This document shows, piece by piece, positions 16,804 to 24,217 of a DNA stretch of 64,000 nucleotides. The stretch spans positions 3,357 through 67,356 of the forward strand of contig CAYGPJ010000022.1 in the NCBI GenBank assembly GCA_964351865.1, in the 5' to 3' direction. Below the pieces are notes generated by a model. It had not been told where the DNA came from. It was given only the letters and a program-made list of their open reading frames with translations, and searched no databases. The position numbers and the translations under genes are program-made. Numbering within the stretch: the stretch's first letter is position 1; every line of letters begins with the position of its first letter. The DNA comes from JBCDJI01 sp964351865. Lineage in GTDB: Bacteria; Verrucomicrobiota; Verrucomicrobiia; Methylacidiphilales; JBCBYL01.

Positions 16804-16849
16804 TAAAAGGGACGGAGGTGTTCATGTATGAACACCTCCGTCCCTTTTA
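16804..16849. repeat. GGGACGGAG-type palindrome, copy 5
   Basis: 22-bp perfect arms with a 2-nt centre: TAAAAGGGACGGAGG, then TGTTCAT. It is the closest relative of copy 4 (7048-7095), with three paired interior differences. It abuts composite element C. Confidence 0.88.
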
Positions 16850-16859
16850 TCCAATCGCC

Positions 16860-17063
16860 TAGAGCGTTTCCAAATAATGTTTTAACATGTAGGGCGAGAA
16901 AACCCAGCGCGATAGCGCGACCAAAATAAATTTCTAACTTGTTTAGTTTAGGCGTAGCCTAAAGATTGCATCTCGCCAATTTCCATCCCGGCGAGATGCA
17001 ATCTCGCCCTACATTTATTTTCCGCAGGTTCCTGTGTGATAACTAAACTCGAAAATGCACTAG
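16860..17063. repeat. Composite 204-bp repeat element, copy C (insert in left arm)
   Basis: Left REP unit from 16889 is split by a 66-bp insert (about 16900-16965); the right unit 16990-17012 is intact. The ends are TAGAGCGTTTCCAAA and CTCGAAAATGCACTA. Relative to copy B the whole element is inverted. Confidence 0.88.
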
Positions 17064-17073
17064 AAATAAGGGA

Positions 17074-17108
17074 GCCCGGTCTGGCGAGGCCAGACCGGGC
17101 TTTTCTTT
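17074..17108 (+). terminator. Strong intrinsic terminator, no obvious gene upstream
   Basis: Stem GCCCGGTCTGG/CCAGACCGGGC with a short loop, followed by TTTTCTTT. The hup transcript already has a terminator at 16730, so this one may stop read-through or an unrecognised short transcript. Confidence 0.75.
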
Positions 17109-17224
17109 GAGAACCGGGGAGAGAGCATGGGGAAGGCAATTGGCTCTCAAAGCTCCCTATGCACCGTTGGACGCTCACTATTTAAAATTGATTCACATTT
17201 TCTTTAGAAATTTTTTCTTTTTTC

Positions 17225-17237
17225 TATCCTCTACCCC
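17225..17237 (+). promoter_or_regulatory. -10 box of a probable leaderless promoter
   Basis: TATCCT (17225-17230) is followed by 7 nt and then GTG 17238. The -35 is weak (TTTAGA at 17203-17208, 16-nt spacer). Confidence 0.4.
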
Positions 17238-17900
17238 GTGAAGCACGCATGGGCAACCGCCGGATCCTCTCAATGGCATCCTCAATCAGGTCAAGAGGCC
17301 AAAGATTTCCTCGAAAACGAGACTTCGCGACTGCTGAAAACTCCGAAATTGGTAAAAACCATGAGTGTTCACGCTCAACTGGCCATGCAGGCCGCCTCAC
17401 AGGCCAATCCGCAATTTACCTGTCCGCCGGACCGTCGTGCTCTCATTCTCTGTCAAGGGGGTGACCGGATTGATCATACAGAATGGATTCCGCATTTCTG
17501 CCAAGCGGAAACACCGCATCCTCCCGCAGCACCCTCATACGCCTCGGCGGCGCGTCGCACCCCTCCCTTGTGGTTGCTGCACCAGCTACCCAATATGACT
17601 GCGGCCCACCTCGCCCGCGAATATGAGATTCGTGGAGCGACTCACAGCTTCAGTCAAAGCGATTTGCCACTGGATCAAGGCTGGCTGACGGCCACGTTGT
17701 TGTTTGAAGCAAATGAGGCGGACGAGATTCTCTTTGCAGCATTGGAATTACCGCATGCCGCTACCTCGCAGCGGCAACCCTGGCTGGCTGCCGTCTGGCA
17801 TTTAACCCACACCCCAGCGCCCTTTGGTTCAGCCAGTTTACAGGAACTGGTCTCAAGCTTTAACCCGGAGCACTTAGGTGCTTTTCCGCACTCCACATGA
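17238..17900 (+). CDS. Short beta-ketoacyl synthase-like protein without catalytic cysteine
   Basis: A 220-residue protein starting with GTG. The segment LPNMTAAHLAREYEIRGATHS matches the ketosynthase stretch just before the active-site cysteine, but the following SFSQSDLPLDQG lacks that cysteine. Its length is half that of a normal ketosynthase. This fits the stand-alone N-terminal ketosynthase-like proteins (Ketoacyl-synt_2 type) seen beside KS, KR and ACP genes in aryl-polyene-like clusters, perhaps acting as a chain-length or structural partner. Its stop overlaps the next start (ATGA), so it is translationally coupled to the SDR gene. The family match is by eye. Confidence 0.55.
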   Translation: MKHAWATAGSSQWHPQSGQEAKDFLENETSRLLKTPKLVKTMSVHAQLAMQAASQANPQFTCPPDRRALILCQGGDRIDHTEWIPHFCQAETPHPPAAPSYASAARRTPPLWLLHQLPNMTAAHLAREYEIRGATHSFSQSDLPLDQGWLTATLLFEANEADEILFAALELPHAATSQRQPWLAAVWHLTHTPAPFGSASLQELVSSFNPEHLGAFPHST

Positions 17901-18601
17901 CAGCGTCATCCCCTCTTATCTGGTTGGATGGAGCGACCGGCACTCTTGGCCGGGCGGCATACGATCTATTAGTCACCAGCGGCTACCGAGTGCTGGCCTT
18001 GACCCGCACTCAAATGAATTCGGCCGATTTCCCGCTCCAAGCCACTTTCCCCGAAGATCCCTCTACCTTGTCGCGATCCGTCGCTCGATGGATCCATCAA
18101 TGGGGCGTGCCGACCGGAATGGTCTGCCTGTCCGGCAGCAACTTAAATCAACTGCTGCTCCGCACCAGGGAATCCGATTGGTCGCAGTTATTCGAAACCA
18201 ACCTGCTGCATCAATCCCGCTTAATCCAATGCCTGCTGCCGGAAATGATGCGACAAGGTCACGGTTCCATAGTGCTGTGCTCATCACTGGCTGCGGAGCA
18301 CCCCCGCAGCGGTCAGGTGGCATACGCGGCCACCAAAGGCGCCGTCGAATCATTCACCCGCGCTCTGGCGCGCGAATGTGCCAGCAAGCATATTCGTGTC
18401 AACGCGGTCGCCCCCGGATTTATCGACTCCCCCATGTTTGATCAACTGCCAGACCAGGAGCAGCAAAGCATCATTAAAAAAATACCGCTCGCCCGCACCG
18501 GATCTGCCGCAGAAGTCGCCGCCACCATGGCGTTTCTACTATCCGACCAATCGGCATACATCACCGGTCAGATCTTTCACATCGATGGCGGTGCGTCTTA
18601 A
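17897..18601 (+). CDS. Short-chain dehydrogenase/reductase, FabG-like 3-oxoacyl-ACP reductase
   Basis: A 234-residue SDR. The nucleotide-binding turn is LDGATGTLG near the N-terminus. The active site is Y143-A-A-T-K147 (YAATKGAVESFTRAL) with an upstream serine in IVLCSSLAAEHP. C-terminal ITGQIFHIDGG is the usual FabG-type ending. Given an ACP and two ketosynthase-like genes around it, reduction of 3-oxoacyl-ACP with NAD(P)H is the likely job. A 4-bp overlap with the preceding gene shows operon membership. Confidence 0.82.
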   Translation: MTASSPLIWLDGATGTLGRAAYDLLVTSGYRVLALTRTQMNSADFPLQATFPEDPSTLSRSVARWIHQWGVPTGMVCLSGSNLNQLLLRTRESDWSQLFETNLLHQSRLIQCLLPEMMRQGHGSIVLCSSLAAEHPRSGQVAYAATKGAVESFTRALARECASKHIRVNAVAPGFIDSPMFDQLPDQEQQSIIKKIPLARTGSAAEVAATMAFLLSDQSAYITGQIFHIDGGAS

Positions 18602-18671
18602 CCAACAGCTACCTCGCCCGCTGGTTGCACTCGACGCAACTGCTTTTCACCAAAAGAGACAAACCCCGGCA

Positions 18672-18701
18672 TTGCGTTCCTGATCCTGTTCACGTTATAC
18701 T
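18672..18701 (+). promoter_or_regulatory. Probable leaderless promoter of the ACP gene
   Basis: TTGCGT (18672-18677), 18-nt spacer, TATACT (18696-18701), 7 nt to GTG 18709. Confidence 0.5.
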
Positions 18702-18708
18702 GACGCTC

Positions 18709-18972
18709 GTGCAAGAGAGTGATATCTATCAAAAAGTGGCGACCGAAATATCCAATGCATTAAAAATCGATGAATCAAATATCGATCCTGAATCTTTCCT
18801 GATTGGCGACCTTGGGGCGGAGTCACTGGATCTGGTAGATCTGACTTTTCGCATTGAAAAAGCCTTTGGAATCGAGCTGCCGGAAGGAGAGCTCTTCGAA
18901 GGCACTAATCCACCCCCGGAAAAACTTAAAATTAAAGACGTCGTCGCTTATCTGGCCAACCGATTGTCTTGA
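18709..18972 (+). CDS. Acyl carrier protein
   Basis: An 87-residue ACP. The phosphopantetheine attachment serine is S39 in DLGAESLDLVDL, followed by FRIEKAFGIELPE and a final helix DVVAYLANRL. GTG 18709 is taken as the start because the frame upstream lacks ACP character and a TATACT box sits 7 nt before it. With the adjacent ketosynthase and reductase it forms a dedicated fatty-acid/polyketide set. A housekeeping acpP elsewhere cannot be excluded. Confidence 0.85.
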   Translation: MQESDIYQKVATEISNALKIDESNIDPESFLIGDLGAESLDLVDLTFRIEKAFGIELPEGELFEGTNPPPEKLKIKDVVAYLANRLS

Positions 18973-18978
18973 TTTTCA

Positions 18979-20220
18979 GTGATTTTACCCCACCACCGCA
19001 TCGTCGTCACCGGTCAGGGTGCCGTAAGCGCCTATGGTAGCGGAGCACAGGCTTTAATTAACGGATCGCTGGCTGGAACCAACACCATAGACAGGGTTCG
19101 TGGCTTCTCCGCTAACGGTCTGCCTGCCACCATCGCGTCCGAGGTGACTATGGACGCAACACTGTTGGCTGATTGCCCGCCGCCGCTGCAACACAAATCA
19201 TCCCGTATGGCATGGCACGCCGCCCGGGAAGCTCTGGCACAATCCGGTATTGAGCGCGCGCAAGTCGCTCTCGCATTATGTGCGGCCATCGGATGGTCGT
19301 CTCCTGCGGCAGAATTGTTGGAAACTAATCTTTCCAATAAAGAAAAGCAGTCACACTGGCAACAGGACCCTGCCTATGCCGCATCGCAGCCCGGAGAAAG
19401 CGCCCGTCAACTTCATCAACTCCTCAACTGCACGGGGCCACTGCTGACCGACCATGCGGCCTGTGCCGCCGGTCTGCATTCCGTTATACATGCCGCCCGC
19501 CTGATCCGAAGCGGTCGCGTCCAGGCCTGTCTCGCGGGTGCCGCAGATTCTCGGGTGAGCCCGACGGGGATCATCAGCTATGCCCGCCTCGGCGTCTTAA
19601 ACACAGCAGACAACGACACCCCTGCTCGTGCCAGCCGACCATTTAATACCGATCGTCAGGGTTTTATCATTGGCGAGGGTGCCGGATTTCTCGTGTTGGA
19701 ATCGCTCGACCACGCCATCCAACGCGGAGCGGTTATTTTAGGTGAACTGGCGGGTTGGGCGCTTTCCAATGATGCGGACGACCTGACCGACCCTCTGGCC
19801 GACGGCAGCGGTGCCATGCATTGTATCCGCCAATGCCTCGATCAGGCGGGGATGACCGCCCGGGAAGTTGACTATATCAACGCCCATGGCACTTCGACCA
19901 TTAACAACGATCGCATGGAGGCACTCGCTTATCGAAGCCTCTGGCAGCCTGGAGCCAGCCCGGCCATTTCATCCACTAAATCGATGATCGGGCACCTGAG
20001 TATGGCTTCGGCAGCGGTCGAATCCGTCATCACGCTCGGGGCGCTGCAACAAGGCATTTTGCCTCCCACCCTTAACCTTACGGACCCAGATCCCGTCACT
20101 GCAGGATTAAATCTGGTTGGAATCACCCCTGAAAAGCGCCCGATTCAGGTGGCCTTGAAAACGGCTTTCGGTCTGGGCGGCCAAAATGCGGCAGTGCTCT
20201 GGAAAAAGTGGTCACCATGA
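18979..20220 (+). CDS. fabF: Beta-ketoacyl-ACP synthase II (FabF-like)
   Basis: A 413-residue condensing enzyme with an intact Cys-His-His triad: C162 (DHAACAAGLHS), H303 (YINAHGTSTINND) and H339 (TKSMIGHLSMASAA), almost the same numbering as E. coli FabF. It elongates acyl-ACP with malonyl-ACP. It starts with GTG 6 bp after the ACP stop, so it is coupled to the ACP gene. It could supply an unusual acyl or polyene chain together with the short KS-like protein and reductase upstream; the product is unknown. Confidence 0.88.
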   Translation: MILPHHRIVVTGQGAVSAYGSGAQALINGSLAGTNTIDRVRGFSANGLPATIASEVTMDATLLADCPPPLQHKSSRMAWHAAREALAQSGIERAQVALALCAAIGWSSPAAELLETNLSNKEKQSHWQQDPAYAASQPGESARQLHQLLNCTGPLLTDHAACAAGLHSVIHAARLIRSGRVQACLAGAADSRVSPTGIISYARLGVLNTADNDTPARASRPFNTDRQGFIIGEGAGFLVLESLDHAIQRGAVILGELAGWALSNDADDLTDPLADGSGAMHCIRQCLDQAGMTAREVDYINAHGTSTINNDRMEALAYRSLWQPGASPAISSTKSMIGHLSMASAAVESVITLGALQQGILPPTLNLTDPDPVTAGLNLVGITPEKRPIQVALKTAFGLGGQNAAVLWKKWSP

Positions 20221-20223
20221 GGG

Positions 20224-20252
20224 TTGTTTTAACCGCTAAAACTCTCTAGGTT
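20224..20252 (+). promoter_or_regulatory. Probable short-leader/leaderless promoter
   Basis: TTGTTT (20224-20229), 17-nt spacer, TAGGTT (20247-20252), 9 nt to ATG 20262. Confidence 0.4.
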
Positions 20253-20261
20253 CTCCTGCTT

Positions 20262-21266
20262 ATGGCGCAAAAAGTCAACATCCCGTGGTCATTTCTGATC
20301 CGTATCGCGATGACGGCGCTGATCGGATTTTACCTGTATACTCAGATCGACTGGAACAGCTTTTTCCGGTTGGTCAGCGATGCGGTGCCGGGCTGGGTGC
20401 TCCTGGCCTGCTGTTGCTACGGCATCACTACCATCCTCGGTATGGTGCGCTGGCACCTGCTGTTGAAAACCTGTCATGCGGAAATGAAATTCGTCCGCAC
20501 GGTTCAACTGACGTTTATCGGTCTTTTTGCCAACCTGTTTCTCCCCAGTTCGATGGGGGGCGATCTGTTCAAAGGTTATTACGCCAGCCGTGAGATCCCG
20601 CACATCAAACCGACCGTGATCATGTCGATTATCATGGAACGTCTGCTGGGATTCATCGCCATGTTTCTCATTTCCACCACACTGATTCTGGTCCGGTTTG
20701 AGGCCCTGACGGCAGAGCCGGCGACCCGTATTGCGGTTTACTTGTACTTCACTTTTTTTGCGGTCGTGATCGCTGTCATTTTGCTGGGAAGTTGGAAACG
20801 ACTGGGAGACTTTATCCCGTTCTGGAAACGACTGCCGATCCAGGAGCAACTACGTGAGGCGGGCAATGCTTACCGTTTCTTCCTGCGCCATCTACCCTGC
20901 TTCTGGGGCGGACTCGCACTCTCCTGCATCGCCCACTTTACGCTGATGGGCACTTTCTATTTTGTTTCCGTCAGCTTGAATATGCATCTGAATTTCTGGG
21001 ATCTGGCCGCCGTATTACCGTTGATCATGGTGGTCAGTATGATTCCGGTCACCCCCAACGGCGTTGGTCTGCGCGAACTGGCCTTTACCCATTTCCTGCA
21101 ATTCGCACATATGACCGAAGAAGCCTCCGTCGCGCTATCGCTCTGCGGAACGATGATCATTTACGTCTGGGCACTTGCCGGAGGACTCGTCTTCCTGCAG
21201 TTCCGCTCCAGTAAGGCCGCTTCAGAAAAACTAAACCAGCAGTCGAGCCCGCGAACCAAAAAATAA
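20262..21266 (+). CDS. UPF0104 / lysylphosphatidylglycerol-synthase-type flippase domain protein
   Basis: A 334-residue integral membrane protein with about eight hydrophobic segments and the family hallmark sequence NLFLPSSMGGDLFKGYYASR, then RLLGFIAMFLIS and a late MIPVTPNGVGLRELAF. The fold is shared with the membrane half of MprF and archaeal AglD-type proteins, which move lipids or lipid-linked sugars across the membrane. There is no synthetase half here. It follows the FabF gene and precedes DAHP synthase; whether it transports a product of the fatty-acid cluster is a guess. Confidence 0.75.
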   Translation: MAQKVNIPWSFLIRIAMTALIGFYLYTQIDWNSFFRLVSDAVPGWVLLACCCYGITTILGMVRWHLLLKTCHAEMKFVRTVQLTFIGLFANLFLPSSMGGDLFKGYYASREIPHIKPTVIMSIIMERLLGFIAMFLISTTLILVRFEALTAEPATRIAVYLYFTFFAVVIAVILLGSWKRLGDFIPFWKRLPIQEQLREAGNAYRFFLRHLPCFWGGLALSCIAHFTLMGTFYFVSVSLNMHLNFWDLAAVLPLIMVVSMIPVTPNGVGLRELAFTHFLQFAHMTEEASVALSLCGTMIIYVWALAGGLVFLQFRSSKAASEKLNQQSSPRTKK

Positions 21267-21279
21267 TCTGACTTTCGCA

Positions 21280-21308
21280 TTCCGCATTGCTGCGGTTTTA
21301 AGTATGCT
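21280..21308 (+). promoter_or_regulatory. Possible promoter of the DAHP synthase gene
   Basis: Weak -35 TTCCGC (21280-21285), 17-nt spacer, TATGCT (21303-21308), 9 nt to ATG 21318. Confidence 0.35.
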
Positions 21309-21317
21309 TTCACGCTT

Positions 21318-22367
21318 ATGTCGATGGACTCAATTCAAGACCTGAACGTGCTCTCCTGTGAGCGCCTCATCTCGCCCGATGATCTTAAAGCGGAACTGCC
21401 TTCCCTGCCGGAACATCAAAACACGGTGCGTGCAGGGCGCCGGATCATTCAGGATATCATGCTCAAAAAGGATCCGCGCCTGCTGGTCATTGCCGGACCC
21501 TGCTCGATTCATGACTCCCGGGCAGCACTGGAATACGCTGGCCGCCTGCAAGTGCTGCATGAAGCATTCAAGGATCGCATGTTTATCGTAATGCGCACCT
21601 ATTTTGAAAAACCTCGCACCACCATTGGCTGGAAAGGGCTCATCTACGATCCAGACTTGGACGATAGCGGCAATATCGCCAAAGGCTTGCGTGCCGCGCG
21701 CAAACTCTTGTTGGATATTTCCGGCAATGGCCTGCCGACCGCTACAGAATTTCTAGATCCCATTGTGCCACAATACATTGGCGGGCTAGTTTGCTGGGCC
21801 GCGATCGGTGCCCGCACCACCGAATCCCAGACTCATCGTCAGATGGCGAGTGGATTGAGTATGCCGGTCGGATTTAAGAACGCCACCGACGGCGGGCTGC
21901 AAGTCGCTATCGATGCCTTGGGATCCTCGATGAACGGTCACTATTTTCTCGGTATTGATACTGCCGGACATTCGTCCGTCATTCATACTCGTGGCAATGC
22001 CTTTGGTCATGTGGTCTTACGCGGTGGTAACAAGCGTACCAATTACGACAGTGACAGCATTCAGACCGCCAGGGATCGACTGCAGGCAGCTGGCTTAAAT
22101 CCAATCATCATGGTGGATTGCAGCCATGCTAACTCAGGTAAAAAAGCACTCAATCAGCCGGATGTCTGGAATCAGGTGGTGGAACAGCGCTGCGCTGGCG
22201 ACGATTCAATCATTGGACTTATGCTGGAAAGTCACCTTTCGGGTGGAAATCAAAAAATGAAGGCTTCGTTAACAGACCTGGATTACGGGGTTTCGATCAC
22301 CGATGAGTGCTTAGATTGGGAAAGCACCGAATCGCTCCTCCGTTCGACTTATCAGCGCTTGAGCTAG
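21318..22367 (+). CDS. 3-deoxy-7-phosphoheptulonate (DAHP) synthase, class I
   Basis: A 349-residue AroF/G/H-type enzyme joining PEP and erythrose 4-phosphate, the first step of aromatic amino acid synthesis. Seen motifs: LLVIAGPCSIHD (metal cysteine), VMRTYFEKPRTTIGWKGLI, WAAIGARTTESQTHRQMASG, GFKNATDGGL and MVDCSHANSGK (metal ligands). The short N-terminal extension before the barrel is the kind used for feedback inhibition by an aromatic amino acid; which one cannot be said. Transcribed alone. Confidence 0.95.
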   Translation: MSMDSIQDLNVLSCERLISPDDLKAELPSLPEHQNTVRAGRRIIQDIMLKKDPRLLVIAGPCSIHDSRAALEYAGRLQVLHEAFKDRMFIVMRTYFEKPRTTIGWKGLIYDPDLDDSGNIAKGLRAARKLLLDISGNGLPTATEFLDPIVPQYIGGLVCWAAIGARTTESQTHRQMASGLSMPVGFKNATDGGLQVAIDALGSSMNGHYFLGIDTAGHSSVIHTRGNAFGHVVLRGGNKRTNYDSDSIQTARDRLQAAGLNPIIMVDCSHANSGKKALNQPDVWNQVVEQRCAGDDSIIGLMLESHLSGGNQKMKASLTDLDYGVSITDECLDWESTESLLRSTYQRLS

Positions 22368-22417
22368 CTAATACACACTATTAGAGTCTATTATTAACAA
22401 TCAAATCATAGAGTAGC

Positions 22418-22446
22418 TTGACTTTTTATTCAGTCTCCACAACACT
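22418..22446 (+). promoter_or_regulatory. Probable short-leader promoter of the zinc-ribbon gene
   Basis: TTGACT (22418-22423), 17-nt spacer, AACACT (22441-22446), 9 nt to ATG 22456. Confidence 0.45.
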
Positions 22447-22455
22447 CAGAGCCTT

Positions 22456-22800
22456 ATGGATCCTAAAGCAGTAATGAAAGATTTAATTCGGTTGAATGAA
22501 CTGCAGGATGTCATCGACAGCTTCAAGACTCCACGTGGTAAAAAACGTCAGGAAGCTCAAGCAGAAGCTGACGCCATTCGTCCGAATGTTCCTAAATTCA
22601 TTCTTTCGCATCACGACCGAATTCGTAAATTGGGTCGCAAGAGCACGTCAGAAGTAAATAATTGGGTATGCCAGTCCTGTTTCATAGCCGTTCCGGTTGG
22701 AAGTCGCAGTCACATCGCTAAGGGTGACGACCTGAACCTCTGCGAAAGCTGTGGTGCTTACCTTTTTCATACCAATCAAGACGGTCTGACCAATCGATAG
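22456..22800 (+). CDS. Small zinc-ribbon protein
   Basis: A 114-residue protein. The N-terminal half is helical and charged (MKDLIRLNELQDVIDSFKTP, RGKKRQEAQAEADAIRPNVP). The C-terminal part holds two CxxC pairs (VCQSCF and LCESCG, about 30 residues apart) expected to bind one zinc. This resembles the tail of C4-type zinc-ribbon (DUF164-like) proteins but is shorter. Nucleic-acid or protein binding is likely; no specific role is claimed. Confidence 0.65.
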   Translation: MDPKAVMKDLIRLNELQDVIDSFKTPRGKKRQEAQAEADAIRPNVPKFILSHHDRIRKLGRKSTSEVNNWVCQSCFIAVPVGSRSHIAKGDDLNLCESCGAYLFHTNQDGLTNR

Positions 22801-22925
22801 TCGAAATTCGCCGTAGGACCAGGATCCGCGCGCGTTCGTCCGGAGCGACCCATCATTTATCACTGGTGAGGTATGGCGACGTTAAGATTTCTGCGACATG
22901 CTCACCCTACCATTCTCAGTGATCA

Positions 22926-22953
22926 TTGCCTTTTCCCACGACTAGGCTAAACT
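22926..22953 (+). promoter_or_regulatory. Probable leaderless promoter
   Basis: TTGCCT (22926-22931), 16-nt spacer, TAAACT (22948-22953), 6 nt to ATG 22960. Confidence 0.55.
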
Positions 22954-22959
22954 AAATAT

Positions 22960-23451
22960 ATGAAGGCGCTGTCAGCCATTACTCTTATGTTGTTGTTTGC
23001 CTGTGGTGTTTCCCTCCAGGCACAAGATAGCACCAGCGACTGGATGCAACTTGAGCTCAAAGATGGCAGCCTGCTCAATGGTCATGTCGTGAATGTAACC
23101 ACAGAACATGTTCACATGGTCGGAGCTTCCATCAATCGCCTCATCCCCAGGGACCAGCTTAGCGATCCAAGCCTGCGGCGGGTCACCAAACAATTTCCCA
23201 TCATGATTGCCGCCAAAGCCACAGAGACCGCCACCGCAGAGAAACTTAAAGACGGCCTCCAGCTTCAGCGTTCGCGCTATTTTTCCCGAGCCCCTCACAC
23301 CTTTACTCCATACACCCGCAGCACCGTCTACAGCCCATTTTCAACGACCTACTACCTGCCGCAGGGCTGCTCGGTGGCCTATCCTGTCTACCAACATCAC
23401 TCCCGCCCGTATCATTCTTTCCCGAGTTGGAGCATCCAGATTGACCTGTAG
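22960..23451 (+). CDS. Secreted protein of unknown function
   Basis: A 163-residue protein with a signal peptide (MKALSAITLMLLFACGVS, cleavage near LQAQD). The segment WMQLELKDGSLLNGHVVNVT, then HMVGASINRLIPRDQL, looks like a small SH3-like barrel (a DGS...G...V pattern seen in SLA1-type domains). The C-terminal third is rich in Tyr, Pro and Ser with no visible domain. Not otherwise recognised. It lies just ahead of the glycosyltransferase gene. Confidence 0.6.
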   Translation: MKALSAITLMLLFACGVSLQAQDSTSDWMQLELKDGSLLNGHVVNVTTEHVHMVGASINRLIPRDQLSDPSLRRVTKQFPIMIAAKATETATAEKLKDGLQLQRSRYFSRAPHTFTPYTRSTVYSPFSTTYYLPQGCSVAYPVYQHHSRPYHSFPSWSIQIDL

Positions 23452-23476
23452 TTTTTTTAATCTGAATCTGACCACC

Positions 23477-24211
23477 ATGCCTGAACCACCGGAGGTCAGT
23501 TTCGTTATTCCCGCCTATAACGAGGCTAAAAAACTACCCCTGACCTTGCAGTGCCTCCACAATGCCGCCCATGCAAACCACCCCTTCACATACGAAGTCA
23601 TCGTATGTGACAACCACTCAAGCGATCAGACCTGCGACATCGCAGAGTCACTAGGTGCCACCGTTGTCCATGAACCACACCAACAAATTTCACGCGCCCG
23701 CAATACCGGCGCTCGTGCCGCAACCGGTAGGTGGCTGATTTTTCTGGATGCCGATACCCTCATCAATCAGCGCTTACTGGATTCCGTGCTGACAAAAATT
23801 CGTAGCAATCATTACGGACTTCTGGGGAGTGTCGTCCGCTTTTCCTTAAATGATTTGGACTACTTTCCGATGGCCGTCGTTAGCACCTGGAACCTGATTT
23901 CACTCATCACTGGATGTGCCGCCGGTTCTTTTCTCGCCTGCCCCCGCCAGGCTCACCAACTCACAGGTGGATTCCATCAAGCCTACTACGCTGGTGAAGA
24001 ATTAGAATTTTCATGGCGCCTGCTTCGCTGGTGTCGCCAACGAAATCTAATGGCGGCGGTAGAAGCTCAAGCCGGCGTGATTACCTCCAGCCGGAAAATT
24101 CGCGGAAAATCCACTTGGGACATGGTGCGCCAACTTCGCATCCTGCAACCGGGCGCACTGAAGTCGAAAGCCGCTTGTGACTTCTGGTATGATGACAAGT
24201 GGAGAGAATAA
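23477..24211 (+). CDS. Glycosyltransferase family 2 protein
   Basis: A 244-residue GT-A enzyme. I start at ATG 23477 (MPEPPEVSFVIPAYNEAKKL); the frame is open further upstream only by overlap with the preceding gene. Landmarks are VIPAYNEA, VIVCDNHSSDQT (nucleotide binding), SRARNTGARAATGRWLIFLD and LDADT (DxD metal site), and AGEELEFSWRL in the acceptor region. No transmembrane segment is clear, so it probably acts at the cytoplasmic face. Donor and acceptor are unknown. Its stop is 6 bp from that of the convergent ccsA gene. Confidence 0.85.
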   Translation: MPEPPEVSFVIPAYNEAKKLPLTLQCLHNAAHANHPFTYEVIVCDNHSSDQTCDIAESLGATVVHEPHQQISRARNTGARAATGRWLIFLDADTLINQRLLDSVLTKIRSNHYGLLGSVVRFSLNDLDYFPMAVVSTWNLISLITGCAAGSFLACPRQAHQLTGGFHQAYYAGEELEFSWRLLRWCRQRNLMAAVEAQAGVITSSRKIRGKSTWDMVRQLRILQPGALKSKAACDFWYDDKWRE

Positions 24212-24217
24212 ACCGCT

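Noticed and set aside
373..17063. Possible CRISPR array from the repeated hairpins
   Set aside because: Units are dispersed over kilobases, in both orientations, without regular spacers or cas genes.
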